Assembly (NCBI GenBank): GCA_031277855.1
Contig: JAITLO010000006.1
Span: 80,212-144,211, forward strand
Source of the DNA: Acidovorax sp.
GTDB taxonomy: Bacteria > Pseudomonadota > Gammaproteobacteria > Burkholderiales > Burkholderiaceae_C
DNA: 64,000 bases
Reading direction: 5' to 3'
In this document: positions 27,754 to 35,897 of the stretch, one piece after another
Position numbering within the stretch: the first letter of the stretch is position 1
Layout of the letters: each line of letters starts with the position of its first letter
Notes under the pieces: generated by a model
What the model was told of the DNA's origin: nothing
The model's input: only the letters and a program-made list of their open reading frames with translations
The model's database searches: none
Program-made: the position numbers and the translations under genes

Positions 27754-28536
27754 ATGAACACTGAACTGCAGCACTCCCTGGGCGACGAGCTGTATGCGGC
27801 CCTGCGCGAATGCAAGGTGATCGAGCCTTTGAGCAACCGCTACCCCGACATCACCATCGATGACGCCTACGCCATACAGCAACGCATGCTGGCGCGCCGC
27901 CTGGAGGCCGGTGAGCGCGTGGTGGGCAAAAAAATCGGCGTGACCTCCAAGGCCGTGATGGACATGCTGGGCGTGTTCCAGCCCGACTTTGGCTGGCTCA
28001 CCGACGGCATGGTCTTCAACGAGGGCGAGGCCGTGCCGGCGAGCAGCTTGATACAGCCCAAGGCCGAAGGCGAGATCGCCTTTGTGCTGAAGAAAACGCT
28101 CCAGGGTCCGGGCGTGACGGCCGCCGATGTGCTGGCCGCCACCGAGGGTGTGATGGCCTGCTTCGAGATCGTCGACTCCCGCATTCGGGACTGGAAGATC
28201 AAGATCCAGGACACAGTGGCCGACAACGCCAGCTGCGGCGTCTTTGTGCTGGGCGATCGCCTGGTCGACCCGCGCGATGTAGACCTCTCCACCTGCGGCA
28301 TGGTGCTGGAGAAAAACGGCGAGATCGTGGCCACGGGCGCGGGCAGCGCAGCCCTGGGCCACCCTGCCAATGCCGTGGCTTGGCTGGCCAACACCTTGGG
28401 TGCCCACGGCATCGCGCTGGAGGCTGGCGAAGTCGTGCTCTCCGGCTCGCTGGCCGCCATGGTGCCGGTCAAGGCCGGGGACAACCTGCGCGTGACCATA
28501 GGCGGAATAGGTAGTTGTTCTGTGAGGTTTGTTTAA
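27754..28536 (+). CDS. aphE: 2-Oxopent-4-enoate hydratase (AphE/DmpE)
   Basis: The 260-residue enzyme adds water to 2-hydroxypenta-2,4-dienoate to give 4-hydroxy-2-oxovalerate. It belongs to the fumarylacetoacetase-like hydratase/decarboxylase group and is a paralogue of aphH here: both share DDAYAIQ, E-I-AFVLK and ADN motifs. Hydratase traits are [23 protein letters not shown] and the metal-binding Glu in [11 protein letters not shown]. The next repeat copy, unusually inverted, lies in the gap before aphF. Confidence 0.93.
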   Translation: MNTELQHSLGDELYAALRECKVIEPLSNRYPDITIDDAYAIQQRMLARRLEAGERVVGKKIGVTSKAVMDMLGVFQPDFGWLTDGMVFNEGEAVPASSLIQPKAEGEIAFVLKKTLQGPGVTAADVLAATEGVMACFEIVDSRIRDWKIKIQDTVADNASCGVFVLGDRLVDPRDVDLSTCGMVLEKNGEIVATGAGSAALGHPANAVAWLANTLGAHGIALEAGEVVLSGSLAAMVPVKAGDNLRVTIGGIGSCSVRFV

Positions 28537-28574
28537 GCGTCAAACCTGCCCCCAGGTCGCATGAACGGGCGCGT

Positions 28575-28679
28575 TCCAAGGCCAGGGACAGCGAGCAAGG
28601 GCTGCCCCGCAGCGAGGCTGTCGTCCCCCTCCCGCGAAGCGAGAGAGGGGGAAGGCGCGCAGCGACTCAGGGGGTGCTA
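28575..28679 (-). repeat. Large stop-codon-associated repeat, copy 3 (inverted, exceptional)
   Basis: On the plus strand it reads GGCCAGGGACAGCGAGCAAG, then CAGCGAGGCTGTCGTCCCCC, and ends CGACTCAGGGGGTGCT. This is the only copy whose CCCCCTGAG end faces the next gene's start instead of a stop codon. Confidence 0.8.
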
Positions 28680-28700
28680 TTTCAAAACGGGAGACAAGTG

Positions 28701-29621
28701 ATGAAAAAAATCAAATGTGCGCTGATAGGGCCGGGCAATATCGGCACCGATCTGTTGGCCAAGCTGCAGCGCAGCCCGGTGCTGGAGCCGGTGTGGATGG
28801 TGGGCATAGACCCCGAGTCCGATGGCCTCCAACGGGCGCGTGAAATGGGCATCAAGACCACAGCCGAGGGCGTGGATGGGCTGCTGCCACATATGCAGGC
28901 CGATGGCGTGCAAATCGTGTTCGACGCCACCAGCGCCTATGTGCATGCCGAGAACTCGCGCAAGGTCAACGAGCAGGGCGCGCTGATGATCGACCTCACG
29001 CCGGCGGCCATAGGGCCTTTCTGCGTGCCCCCGGTCAACCTGATGCAGCACCTGGGCAGCGGCGCCATGAATGTGAACATGGTCACCTGCGGCGGCCAGG
29101 CCACCATCCCCATGGTGGCGGCGGTGAGCCGTGTGCAGGCCGTGACCTATGGCGAGATCGTGGCCACCGTGTCCTCCAAGTCCGTAGGGCCGGGCACGCG
29201 CAAGAACATCGACGAATTCACGCGCACCACGGCAGGGGCGGTGGAGAAGGTGGGCGGCGCCAAAAAGGGCAAGGCCATCATCGTCATCAACCCGGCAGAG
29301 CCCCCTTTGATGATGCGCGACACCGTGCATTGCCTGACCGAGGACGAGCCCGACCAGGCCGCCATCACCGCCTCCATCCACCAGATGCTGGCCGAGGTGC
29401 AGAAATACGTGCCCGGCTACCGCCTGGTCAACGGCCCGGTGTTCGACGGCAAGCGCGTCTCCGTCTTTCTGGAGGTCGAAGGCCTGGGCGACTACCTGCC
29501 CAAGTACGCAGGCAATCTGGACATCATGACCGCCGCCGCCGCGCGCACGGCCGAGATGTTTGCCGAACAAATGCTGGCCGGCAAGCTCACGCTGGCACCC
29601 ATGGCCCCCGTAGCAGCCTGA
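28701..29621 (+). CDS. aphF: Acetaldehyde dehydrogenase, acylating (AphF/DmpF)
   Basis: The 306-residue enzyme converts acetaldehyde plus CoA and NAD to acetyl-CoA and forms a complex with the aldolase AphG that channels acetaldehyde. The N-terminal nucleotide fold is [17 protein letters not shown], and the catalytic Cys lies in [20 protein letters not shown] 28701 has GGGAGA upstream and gives the family N-terminus. It is 12 bp from aphG. Confidence 0.97.
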   Translation: MKKIKCALIGPGNIGTDLLAKLQRSPVLEPVWMVGIDPESDGLQRAREMGIKTTAEGVDGLLPHMQADGVQIVFDATSAYVHAENSRKVNEQGALMIDLTPAAIGPFCVPPVNLMQHLGSGAMNVNMVTCGGQATIPMVAAVSRVQAVTYGEIVATVSSKSVGPGTRKNIDEFTRTTAGAVEKVGGAKKGKAIIVINPAEPPLMMRDTVHCLTEDEPDQAAITASIHQMLAEVQKYVPGYRLVNGPVFDGKRVSVFLEVEGLGDYLPKYAGNLDIMTAAAARTAEMFAEQMLAGKLTLAPMAPVAA

Positions 29622-29633
29622 AGGAGAGACAAC

Positions 29634-30668
29634 ATGGAACTCAAAGGCAAGAAGATCACCGTCCACGACATGACGCTGCGTGACGGCATGCACCCCAAGC
29701 GCCATTTGATGACGCTGGAACAGATGAAAAGCGTGGCCCAGGGCCTGGATGCGGCCGGCGTGCCGCTGATTGAGGTCACGCACGGCGATGGCCTGGGCGG
29801 CGCCTCGGTCAACTACGGTTTCCCGGCGCACAGCGACGAGGAATACCTGTCCACCGTGATCCCGCTGATGAAGCAGGCCAAGGTTTCGGCCCTGCTGCTG
29901 CCGGGCATTGGCACCGTGGACCATCTGCAGATGGCGCATGAACTGGGCGTGTCCACCATCCGCGTGGCCACGCATTGCACCGAGGCCGATGTCAGCGAGC
30001 AGCACATCACCCAGGCGCGCAAGCTGGGCATGGACACCGTGGGCTTTTTGATGATGGCCCATATGAACAGCGCCCAAGGCCTGGTCACGCAGGCCAAGCT
30101 GATGGAGAGCTATGGCGCCAACTGCATCTATGTGACCGACTCGGCGGGTTATCTGCTGCCAGACCAGGTCAAGGAACGCATTGCCGCCGTGCGCGCTGCA
30201 CTCAAGCCCGGGACCGAGCTGGGCTTTCACGGCCACCACAACCTGGCCATGGGCGTGGCGAATTCCATTGCCGCCGTGGAGGCCGGCGCCAACCGCATCG
30301 ATGCGGCGGCCGCAGGCCTGGGTGCGGGCGCGGGCAACACGCCCATGGAAGTGCTGGTGGCCGTGTGTGAGCGCATGGGGATTCAGACCGGCGTCGATGT
30401 CTGGAAAATCCAGGACGTGGCCGAAGACCTGGTGGTGCCGCTGATGGACTTCCCCATCCGCGTGGACCGCGACGCGCTGACCCTGGGCTATGCGGGTGTC
30501 TACGGCAGCTTCTTGCTGTTCGCCAAGCGGGCCGAGAAGAAGTACGGCATTCCTGCGCGCGATCTGCTGGTCGAGTTGGGCCGGCGTGGCATGGTCGGCG
30601 GCCAGGAAGACATGATCGAAGACACGGCGCTGACCATGGCGCGTGCGCGCGGTCTGCAGGTCGCCTGA
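29634..30668 (+). CDS. aphG: 4-Hydroxy-2-oxovalerate aldolase (AphG/DmpG)
   Basis: The 344-residue divalent-metal class II aldolase cleaves 4-hydroxy-2-oxovalerate to pyruvate and acetaldehyde. It has an HMGL-like TIM barrel with the start motif [15 protein letters not shown], the metal site [13 protein letters not shown] and a C-terminal communication domain that binds AphF. AAGGAG precedes ATG 29634. It is followed ten bases later by the in-operon chemoreceptor. Confidence 0.97.
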   Translation: MELKGKKITVHDMTLRDGMHPKRHLMTLEQMKSVAQGLDAAGVPLIEVTHGDGLGGASVNYGFPAHSDEEYLSTVIPLMKQAKVSALLLPGIGTVDHLQMAHELGVSTIRVATHCTEADVSEQHITQARKLGMDTVGFLMMAHMNSAQGLVTQAKLMESYGANCIYVTDSAGYLLPDQVKERIAAVRAALKPGTELGFHGHHNLAMGVANSIAAVEAGANRIDAAAAGLGAGAGNTPMEVLVAVCERMGIQTGVDVWKIQDVAEDLVVPLMDFPIRVDRDALTLGYAGVYGSFLLFAKRAEKKYGIPARDLLVELGRRGMVGGQEDMIEDTALTMARARGLQVA

Positions 30669-30678
30669 AGGCACGGCC

Positions 30679-32079
30679 ATGGCACGGGTGCTTGCTGCGA
30701 TCTTGGCCCTTCTTCTGGCCTCTTTGGCATGGCCGTTATGGCCTGTGCCATGGCCCGGCTTGCGTGCGCTGGCACTGCTGGGCCTGGTGCTGCTGTGTCT
30801 GGCTGCATTGCTGGGCCGCCGTGGGCCTGCCTCGGTGTCCCAGGCATTGGCACGGGTGGACCAGCATGCGCTCGATGTGGCGGTGAACAACGCCAGCATG
30901 ATGTCCTCGTTCACCCGGGTGGTGGCCTTCTCGCGCGAGCAGGCCGGCACCCTGACCGGTCTGCGCGAGGGCGTGGATGCTCTGGCACGCAGCGTGGATA
31001 CGGTGGCCGATTCCGCCGCCACCACCTGCGGCGAGGTGGACTCCATGCACGAGCTGGCCGTGCGCGGCGATGGATTGCTGCGTGAGACCTCGCAGCGCAT
31101 TGCCTCGCTGGCCGAGTCTGCCGATGGCCTGGAGCTGCGCTTTCGCGAGGTGCGCCAGCACACCGAGGGCATTGAGGACATCGTCGGCATGATCCAGAAC
31201 GTGGCCATGCAGACCAATCTGCTGTCGCTGAACGCGGCCATAGAGGCCGCTCGCGCGGGCGAGCAGGGGCGAGGGTTCTCGGTGGTGGCGGGCGAGGTGC
31301 GCAAGCTGGCCGGCCGCACCCGTGAAGCCACGGAGCAGATCCGCCAGATGATTCTGGGCATCACCGCCAGCACGGCGGCGGCAGACCAGTTTCTGCAGAC
31401 CGTGCTGCAAGACATACAGGGCAGCGTGCAGCGCACCCAGGACACGGGCCAGGCGCTGGCAGACATCCGCGAGCGCTCCAGCCGCACGCTGGCGGCCGCC
31501 AGCGACATGGCTGCTGCGGCCCAGACCCAGGGCGGCCTGAGCCAGCGGCTGATCCGCGATGCCGATGCCCTGTCTTCGGCGGCGCGGCAGTCGGTGGAGT
31601 GGGTAGGGCAGAGCAATGGGCAGCTGCGCGTGGTGCAGGGCCTGATAGGCCAGCTCAAGCATGAGACCTCGGAGCTGGTGCCCGCGCGCCGTGCCGTAGA
31701 TGTCTTTGCGGACTGCATAGAGGAAATGCGGGCCTGCAACATCCTGGTGATGAATGCTGATGCATTCAGCGAGGTGGCCCCCGTGATCGAGCGCATCTCC
31801 GCCATCGACCGGCTGGTGGACACCCACTGGGCCCGCAGCCCGGGCACTGGTGCCGCAGCCCAGGAATTTGCCTCCGCCTTGCAGGCCTACCGCAAGGCAC
31901 GCGACGAAGTGCTGGACCTGGCCCGCAGCGAGCAGTTCGACGAAGTCCGCCGCCGGGTACCGCAGCAGGTGCGCCCGGCCTACGACCGGATCAAGGCAGC
32001 GCTGCAGGCATGGAGCGCTGTTGCCCCCCCAAACCACAGCGGTCTATGGCCGCGCCGCAGCGTGGCGGCACTCGCCTGA
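30679..32079 (+). CDS. Chemoreceptor embedded in the phenol operon, sensor-like module at the C-terminus
   Basis: A 466-residue methyl-accepting protein. Two hydrophobic segments (about 4-24 and 29-46) with almost no loop anchor it, and there is no periplasmic domain and no clear HAMP. The signalling tip is clear at about residues 170-215 ([20 protein letters not shown], then [20 protein letters not shown]). After the coiled coil, roughly residues 345-450 look like a four-helix bundle of the type usually found in periplasmic MCP sensors ([14 protein letters not shown], then [20 protein letters not shown]). It lies between aphG and aphH in the operon, so it probably guides movement toward phenol or its metabolites, perhaps by cytoplasmic sensing. 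Function is inferred. Confidence 0.82.
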   Translation: MARVLAAILALLLASLAWPLWPVPWPGLRALALLGLVLLCLAALLGRRGPASVSQALARVDQHALDVAVNNASMMSSFTRVVAFSREQAGTLTGLREGVDALARSVDTVADSAATTCGEVDSMHELAVRGDGLLRETSQRIASLAESADGLELRFREVRQHTEGIEDIVGMIQNVAMQTNLLSLNAAIEAARAGEQGRGFSVVAGEVRKLAGRTREATEQIRQMILGITASTAAADQFLQTVLQDIQGSVQRTQDTGQALADIRERSSRTLAAASDMAAAAQTQGGLSQRLIRDADALSSAARQSVEWVGQSNGQLRVVQGLIGQLKHETSELVPARRAVDVFADCIEEMRACNILVMNADAFSEVAPVIERISAIDRLVDTHWARSPGTGAAAQEFASALQAYRKARDEVLDLARSEQFDEVRRRVPQQVRPAYDRIKAALQAWSAVAPPNHSGLWPRRSVAALA

Positions 32080-32145
32080 GCACCCGCCCGGGCTGTTGCT
32101 GCGCGCTGCATCACATCGATTTCTTTCTTCATTCGGGAGCACCCC

Positions 32146-32937
32146 ATGGCACTTTCCCCCGCCACCATCGAACAACTGGCCGAGCATCTGGAGACCTGCG
32201 AGCTGCAGGCCCACGACACCTTGAAGATCACCGACGCCCATCCCGATATGGATTGGGATGATGCCTACGCCATACAGGCCGCCATCCTGGCACGCAAGCT
32301 GGCACGCGGCGCCCGTGTGGTGGGCCTCAAGGCCGGGCTGACCTCGCATGCCAAGATGAAGCAAATGGGTGTCACCGACCCGGTGTTCGGCTTTCTGGTG
32401 GACTACTTCAGCGTGCCCGATGGCGGCACGGTCAAGACCTCGGAGCTGATCCACCCCAAAGTGGAGCCCGAGATTGCCTTTGTGCTCAAGCATGCGCTCA
32501 AGGGGCCGGGCTGCCATATCGGCGCCGTGCTGGCCGCAACCGACTTTGTGATGCCCGGCATCGAAGTCATCGACAGCCGCTACCGCGACTTCAAGTTCGA
32601 CCTCAAGAGCGTGGTGGCCGACAACACCTCGGCCGCGCGCTTTGTGGTCGGCGGCCAGCCCTTGCGCCCCGACGCCGTGGACCTGCGCACCGTGGGCATG
32701 GTGCTGGAGAAAAACGGCCAACCCGTGGCCCTGGGCGCGGGTGCGGCGGTGCTGGGCCACCCGGCCGCGGCCATTGCCATGCTGGCCAACCACCTGGGGC
32801 GCCGTGGCCAGGAAATTCCGGCGGGCAGCCTGATTCTGTCGGGCGGCGCTACCGAGGCCGTGGCCGTGGCCGCCGGCGACCATGTCTGCCTGCGCGTGCA
32901 GGGCATGGGCAGCACGTCGATTCAGTTCACCCCCTGA
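32146..32937 (+). CDS. aphH: 4-Oxalocrotonate decarboxylase (AphH/DmpH)
   Basis: The 263-residue enzyme removes CO2 from 2-oxo-3-hexenedioate to give 2-hydroxypenta-2,4-dienoate, and in the dmp system it forms a complex with the hydratase. Decarboxylase traits are AHDTLKITDAHPDMDWDDAY, GLKAGLTSHAKMKQMGV and HPKVEPEIAFVLKHAL. The last codons (ACC CCC TGA) lie inside a copy of the large repeat, so the C-terminal Thr-Pro and the stop codon come from the repeat. Confidence 0.95.
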   Translation: MALSPATIEQLAEHLETCELQAHDTLKITDAHPDMDWDDAYAIQAAILARKLARGARVVGLKAGLTSHAKMKQMGVTDPVFGFLVDYFSVPDGGTVKTSELIHPKVEPEIAFVLKHALKGPGCHIGAVLAATDFVMPGIEVIDSRYRDFKFDLKSVVADNTSAARFVVGGQPLRPDAVDLRTVGMVLEKNGQPVALGAGAAVLGHPAAAIAMLANHLGRRGQEIPAGSLILSGGATEAVAVAAGDHVCLRVQGMGSTSIQFTP

Positions 32938-33055
32938 GGTGGTTGGACTCCCCCTGAGTCGCTTCGCGCCTTCCCCCTGAAAGGGGGACGACAGCCTCGC
33001 GGCGGGGCGGCCCTTGCTCGCTGTCCCTGACCTTGGGCCGCGCCAGTTTGAAGGC
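32928..33055 (+). repeat. Large stop-codon-associated repeat, copy 4 (forward)
   Basis: CACCCCCTGAGG includes the aphH stop codon, and CCCCCTGAGTCGCTTCGCG follows at 32950, so the left end is duplicated. The core GGACGACAGCCTCGCGGCGG and CCCTTGCTCGCTGTCCCTGA are well preserved and end at GCGCCAGTTT. Confidence 0.8.
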
Positions 33056-33286
33056 CCAGCGCCAAGCTGGGAGGCGTTTGGGATTTGAGCCAGAGCGGGC
33101 GTGTGAAGCAAGCGGGGCGCTTGAGTCCGCCCCCCACAACGGCAAGACAGCGCTTCAGGCTAGGCGCTGGCCCGCAGACAGTACTTTGGTACGGCCAGGG
33201 CCGGCAACAACGCATGAAGCGCTGTGTTGGCGCCTCGAAACGATTCACGCATTGAAAACGCTGAACAACAAAAACGGAGACAAAGC
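33056..33286. other. Rest of the 349-bp gap between aphH and the Bug gene
   Basis: No gene, terminator or clear promoter seen. The only recognisable element is the ribosome site ACGGAGA just before the next start. The length suggests the downstream genes may have their own promoter. Confidence 0.5.
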
Positions 33287-34273
33287 ATGCAAAGAAGAGA
33301 GTGGATGGCAGCGGCGGCCTTGGCCGCCATGGGCGTGGGTCTGCCGGGCCGCGCCCTGGCGCAGACGCAGGGGGCCTACCCCACGCGCCCGGTGCGCATG
33401 ATCGTGCCGTTTCCGGCCGGTGGCCCCACGGATGTCATGGGACGCACTGCAGCCAAGGCCATGGCCGACAAGCTGGGCCAGCCCTTTGTGGTGGAAAACA
33501 AGGCGGGGGCTGGCGGCAATATCGGCACGGATGCCGTGGCCAAGGCCGTGGCCGACGGCTACACCATAGGGCTTACGGCCATCAGCAGCCTGGCCATTGC
33601 GCCCTATCTCTACAGCAGCATGCCCTTTGATGTGGAAAAGGACTTGCGCCCCATCTCGCTGGTGGGCACCACGCCTTGCGCGCTGGTGGTGCACCCGGGC
33701 GCGCCGTTCTCCGACCTCAAGGGCATGGTGGCTTATGCCAAGGCCAACCCCGGCAAGGTGAATTACGCGACCTCGGGCATTGGCACCAGCAACCATCTGG
33801 CCGCCGAGCTGCTGCAGTCCGTGGCCGGAATCCAGCTGACCAATGTGCACTACAAGGGCTCCAGCCAGATCGTGCCGGATCTGCTGTCGGGCACGGTGAT
33901 GATGAGCATGGAAAGCTCGCTGGCCACCACCTTGCAGCACATCAAGGCTGGCAAGCTGCGTGCCATTGCCGTGACCTCGCCCCAGCGCTCCAAGGCCTTG
34001 CCCCAGGTGCCCACGGTGGCGGAGTCGGGCTATCCCGGCTTTGAGGTCGAGACCTGGTTTGGCCTGGTGGCGCCGGCCGCCACGCCCCAGGCCGTGATCA
34101 CCAAGCTGCACGAGGCCTGGGCCGCAGGCGCCAAGACGGCGGAGGTGCAGCAGGCCTTTGACAACATCTCTGCCAATTTGCGCGTCAACACGCCGCAGCA
34201 GTTCGCGGAATTCATCCGCGCCGAAAACCAGCGCTGGGGTGGCTTGATTCGCAAGCTGGGGATCAAGGTGTAA
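33287..34273 (+). CDS. Bug/TctC-type periplasmic binding protein inside the phenol operon
   Basis: The 328-residue product has a twin-arginine-like start (MQRREWMAAAALAAMGVGLP) and cleavage near ALAQT. The mature protein begins RPVRMIVPFPAGGPTDVMGR and carries VVENKAGAGGNIGTDAVA and NYATSGIGTSNHLAAELLQ, all family marks. It lies between aphH and aphI in the same direction, with no TctA or TctB genes in the window. It may bind an aromatic acid or a pathway dicarboxylate, but the ligand is not evident. The stop codon abuts copy 5 of the large repeat. Confidence 0.9.
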   Translation: MQRREWMAAAALAAMGVGLPGRALAQTQGAYPTRPVRMIVPFPAGGPTDVMGRTAAKAMADKLGQPFVVENKAGAGGNIGTDAVAKAVADGYTIGLTAISSLAIAPYLYSSMPFDVEKDLRPISLVGTTPCALVVHPGAPFSDLKGMVAYAKANPGKVNYATSGIGTSNHLAAELLQSVAGIQLTNVHYKGSSQIVPDLLSGTVMMSMESSLATTLQHIKAGKLRAIAVTSPQRSKALPQVPTVAESGYPGFEVETWFGLVAPAATPQAVITKLHEAWAAGAKTAEVQQAFDNISANLRVNTPQQFAEFIRAENQRWGGLIRKLGIKV

Positions 34274-34410
34274 GCACCCCCTGAGCCGCTGTGCGGCTTC
34301 CCCCTCTCTCGCTGCGCGGGAGGAGGACGACAGCTTCGCGGCGGGGCGGCGCGGCCGGCGTAGGCCCTTGCTCGCTGTCCCTGGTCTGGGGGACTCCGGT
34401 TTTTGGCGCT
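34274..34410 (+). repeat. Large stop-codon-associated repeat, copy 5 (forward)
   Basis: Starts GCACCCCCTGAGCCGCT at the base after the stop. Its long middle GGCGGGGCGGCGCGGCCGGC matches copy 1 and ends GGTTTTTGGCGCT. A short palindrome CTCGCCCCTTCGGGGAGAGG follows at about 34430, as after copy 1. Confidence 0.8.
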
Positions 34411-34513
34411 GCGCCTCTTGCCTTGCTCCCTCGCCCCTTCGGGGAGAGGGTAGGGGTGAGGGGGCAAGTCAGCGCAGCGCAATCGATAACTACTGACGGA
34501 AAAAGGAAGTTCT

Positions 34514-34705
34514 ATGCCATTCGCACAAATCTACATGATCGAAGGCCGCAGCGAGGAGCAGAAAAAAGCGGTGATCGAAAAAGTCACCCAGGCCCTGGTC
34601 GAGGCCGTGGGTGCGCCCACGGCCAATGTGCGGGTCTGGATACACGATGTGCCCAAGGAGAACTGGGGCATCGCCGGAGTCAGCGCCAAAGAGCTGGGGC
34701 GCTGA
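34514..34705 (+). CDS. aphI: 4-Oxalocrotonate tautomerase (AphI/DmpI)
   Basis: The 63-residue enzyme interconverts 2-hydroxymuconate and 2-oxo-3-hexenedioate. After removal of the initiator Met it starts with the catalytic Pro1 (PFAQIYMIEGRSEEQ). Arg11 and Arg39 are in place (NVRVWIHDVP), but position 50 is Trp (KENWGIAG) instead of the Phe of the Pseudomonas putida mt-2 enzyme. GAAAAAGGAAG precedes ATG 34514. It is the last enzyme gene of the lower pathway. Confidence 0.94.
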   Translation: MPFAQIYMIEGRSEEQKKAVIEKVTQALVEAVGAPTANVRVWIHDVPKENWGIAGVSAKELGR

Positions 34706-34883
34706 CCGCAAACAAAGGCTTCCAGCATCTTGCATATTCTCGTAGGGCATCTGAAAAGTGAGCGGCTGTCGCATCTGTGCTGCACCTTGCAGGCATTAAA
34801 GTGCTGCAATGGCAAACAGGAAGCGCAGTAGCTGCTCCTGATTTTTCTGGAAGCTCCCAAGGCTGGCGGGGATAAACGCCGCC

Positions 34884-35642
34884 ATGGATACGTACATGCA
34901 AGTGGACTGGAGCACCTACGGGTGGTTGCTGGGTGTGGTGGTGCTCGCGTCGGCCTGCCAGAACCTCACGGGTTTTGCCTTCGGGCTGATTTTTGTCGGC
35001 ATGGCCGGGGCCTTGCACCTGATGCCAATTGCCGATGCCGCCAATGTGGCCGGTCTGCTGTCGCTGGTGAATGGTGTGGTCTATCTGCGCAGCCACCCGT
35101 TCCAGCCGCGCTGGGATTTGCTGAAGCCGATTCTGATCAGCAGCCTGATCGGGGTGGTGGGCGGGCTGGCGCTGCTGCACTGGCTCAGCGGCGATCTGGT
35201 GAATCTGCTGCGCATGCTGCTGGGCGTGACCATCATTGCCTGCGCCATCGTGCTGCTGCTGCAAAAAGGCCAGCGTGCCACGCTGTCGGGGCCGCGCTCT
35301 ATGTGGGTGGCGGGTGGCCTGTCCGGCTTGCTGGGCGGGTTGTTTTCCACCTCGGGGCCGCCCATGGTCTACCACCTGTACCGCCAGCCGCTGCCGGCCC
35401 AGCTGGTGCGCCAGTGCCTGCTGGTGATGTTTCTGGCCAATACCGTGCTGCGCCTGGGCATTGTCATTCCCTCGGGTGGGCTGGCGTGGTCGTCCCTGAT
35501 CACGGCCGCCATCGCCGTGCCCGTGGTGGCCGGCGTGACCTGGCTGCTGGCCAAATACCCGCCACCGCTGTCCACCCGGGTGCTGCAGTGGATGGTGTGC
35601 AGTCTGTTGATGGTGGCGGGGGCCAGCATGCTTCTTGCTTGA
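34884..35642 (+). CDS. TauE/SafE-family membrane permease
   Basis: A 252-residue integral membrane protein with about eight hydrophobic helices and the two-repeat pattern of the TauE/SafE family (GFAFGLIFVGMAGALH and GGLSGLLGGLFSTSGPPMV). Members export or import sulfite, sulfoacetate and other organic anions. It follows aphI after 178 bp in the same direction and is followed by copy 6 of the large repeat. It may move a pathway acid, but no direct evidence exists and it could belong to the flank. Confidence 0.85.
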   Translation: MDTYMQVDWSTYGWLLGVVVLASACQNLTGFAFGLIFVGMAGALHLMPIADAANVAGLLSLVNGVVYLRSHPFQPRWDLLKPILISSLIGVVGGLALLHWLSGDLVNLLRMLLGVTIIACAIVLLLQKGQRATLSGPRSMWVAGGLSGLLGGLFSTSGPPMVYHLYRQPLPAQLVRQCLLVMFLANTVLRLGIVIPSGGLAWSSLITAAIAVPVVAGVTWLLAKYPPPLSTRVLQWMVCSLLMVAGASMLLA

Positions 35643-35648
35643 AATAAA

Positions 35649-35770
35649 ACACCCCCTGTGCCGCCTTCGGCGTCTTCCCCCTCTCTGGCGCTACGCGCCG
35701 GAGGGGGACAGCACCAGCGCGGCGGGGCGGCCCTTGCGCGGTGCTCCGGCTTGGAGTGCGCCAGTTGCTG
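35649..35770 (+). repeat. Large stop-codon-associated repeat, copy 6 (forward)
   Basis: Begins AACACCCCCTGTGCCGCC seven bases after the permease stop. It has the GGCGCTACGCGCCGGAGGGG hairpin, CAGCACCAGCGCGGCGGGGC and an end at GTGCGCCAGTTGCTGG. The remainder to 35897 shows no gene. Confidence 0.8.
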
Positions 35771-35897
35771 GCGATGTGGGCGGGACGTTTGCCATTGAGG
35801 GCCCCACATGCAGGCGCAGTGTGACGAATAGCTCCGGCTGGCGTGTTGTGTGACGCATCTGCTGTTGGGGGTGCTGCGGCCGCAGTACGATAGCTGT

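Noticed and set aside
28677..31847. A frame of over 1,000 codons on the minus strand across aphF, aphG and the chemoreceptor
   Set aside because: Opposite to clear enzyme genes with full motifs; no ribosome site or family likeness.
33056..33286. A small gene in the gap before the operon Bug protein
   Set aside because: Open frames there are short, lack ribosome sites and have biased repeat-derived composition.
14726..35642. Integrase, transposase or direct repeats bounding the phenol island
   Set aside because: None found at either edge; the only transposase is the IS5 copy at the far right, so no mobile element can be named for the island.
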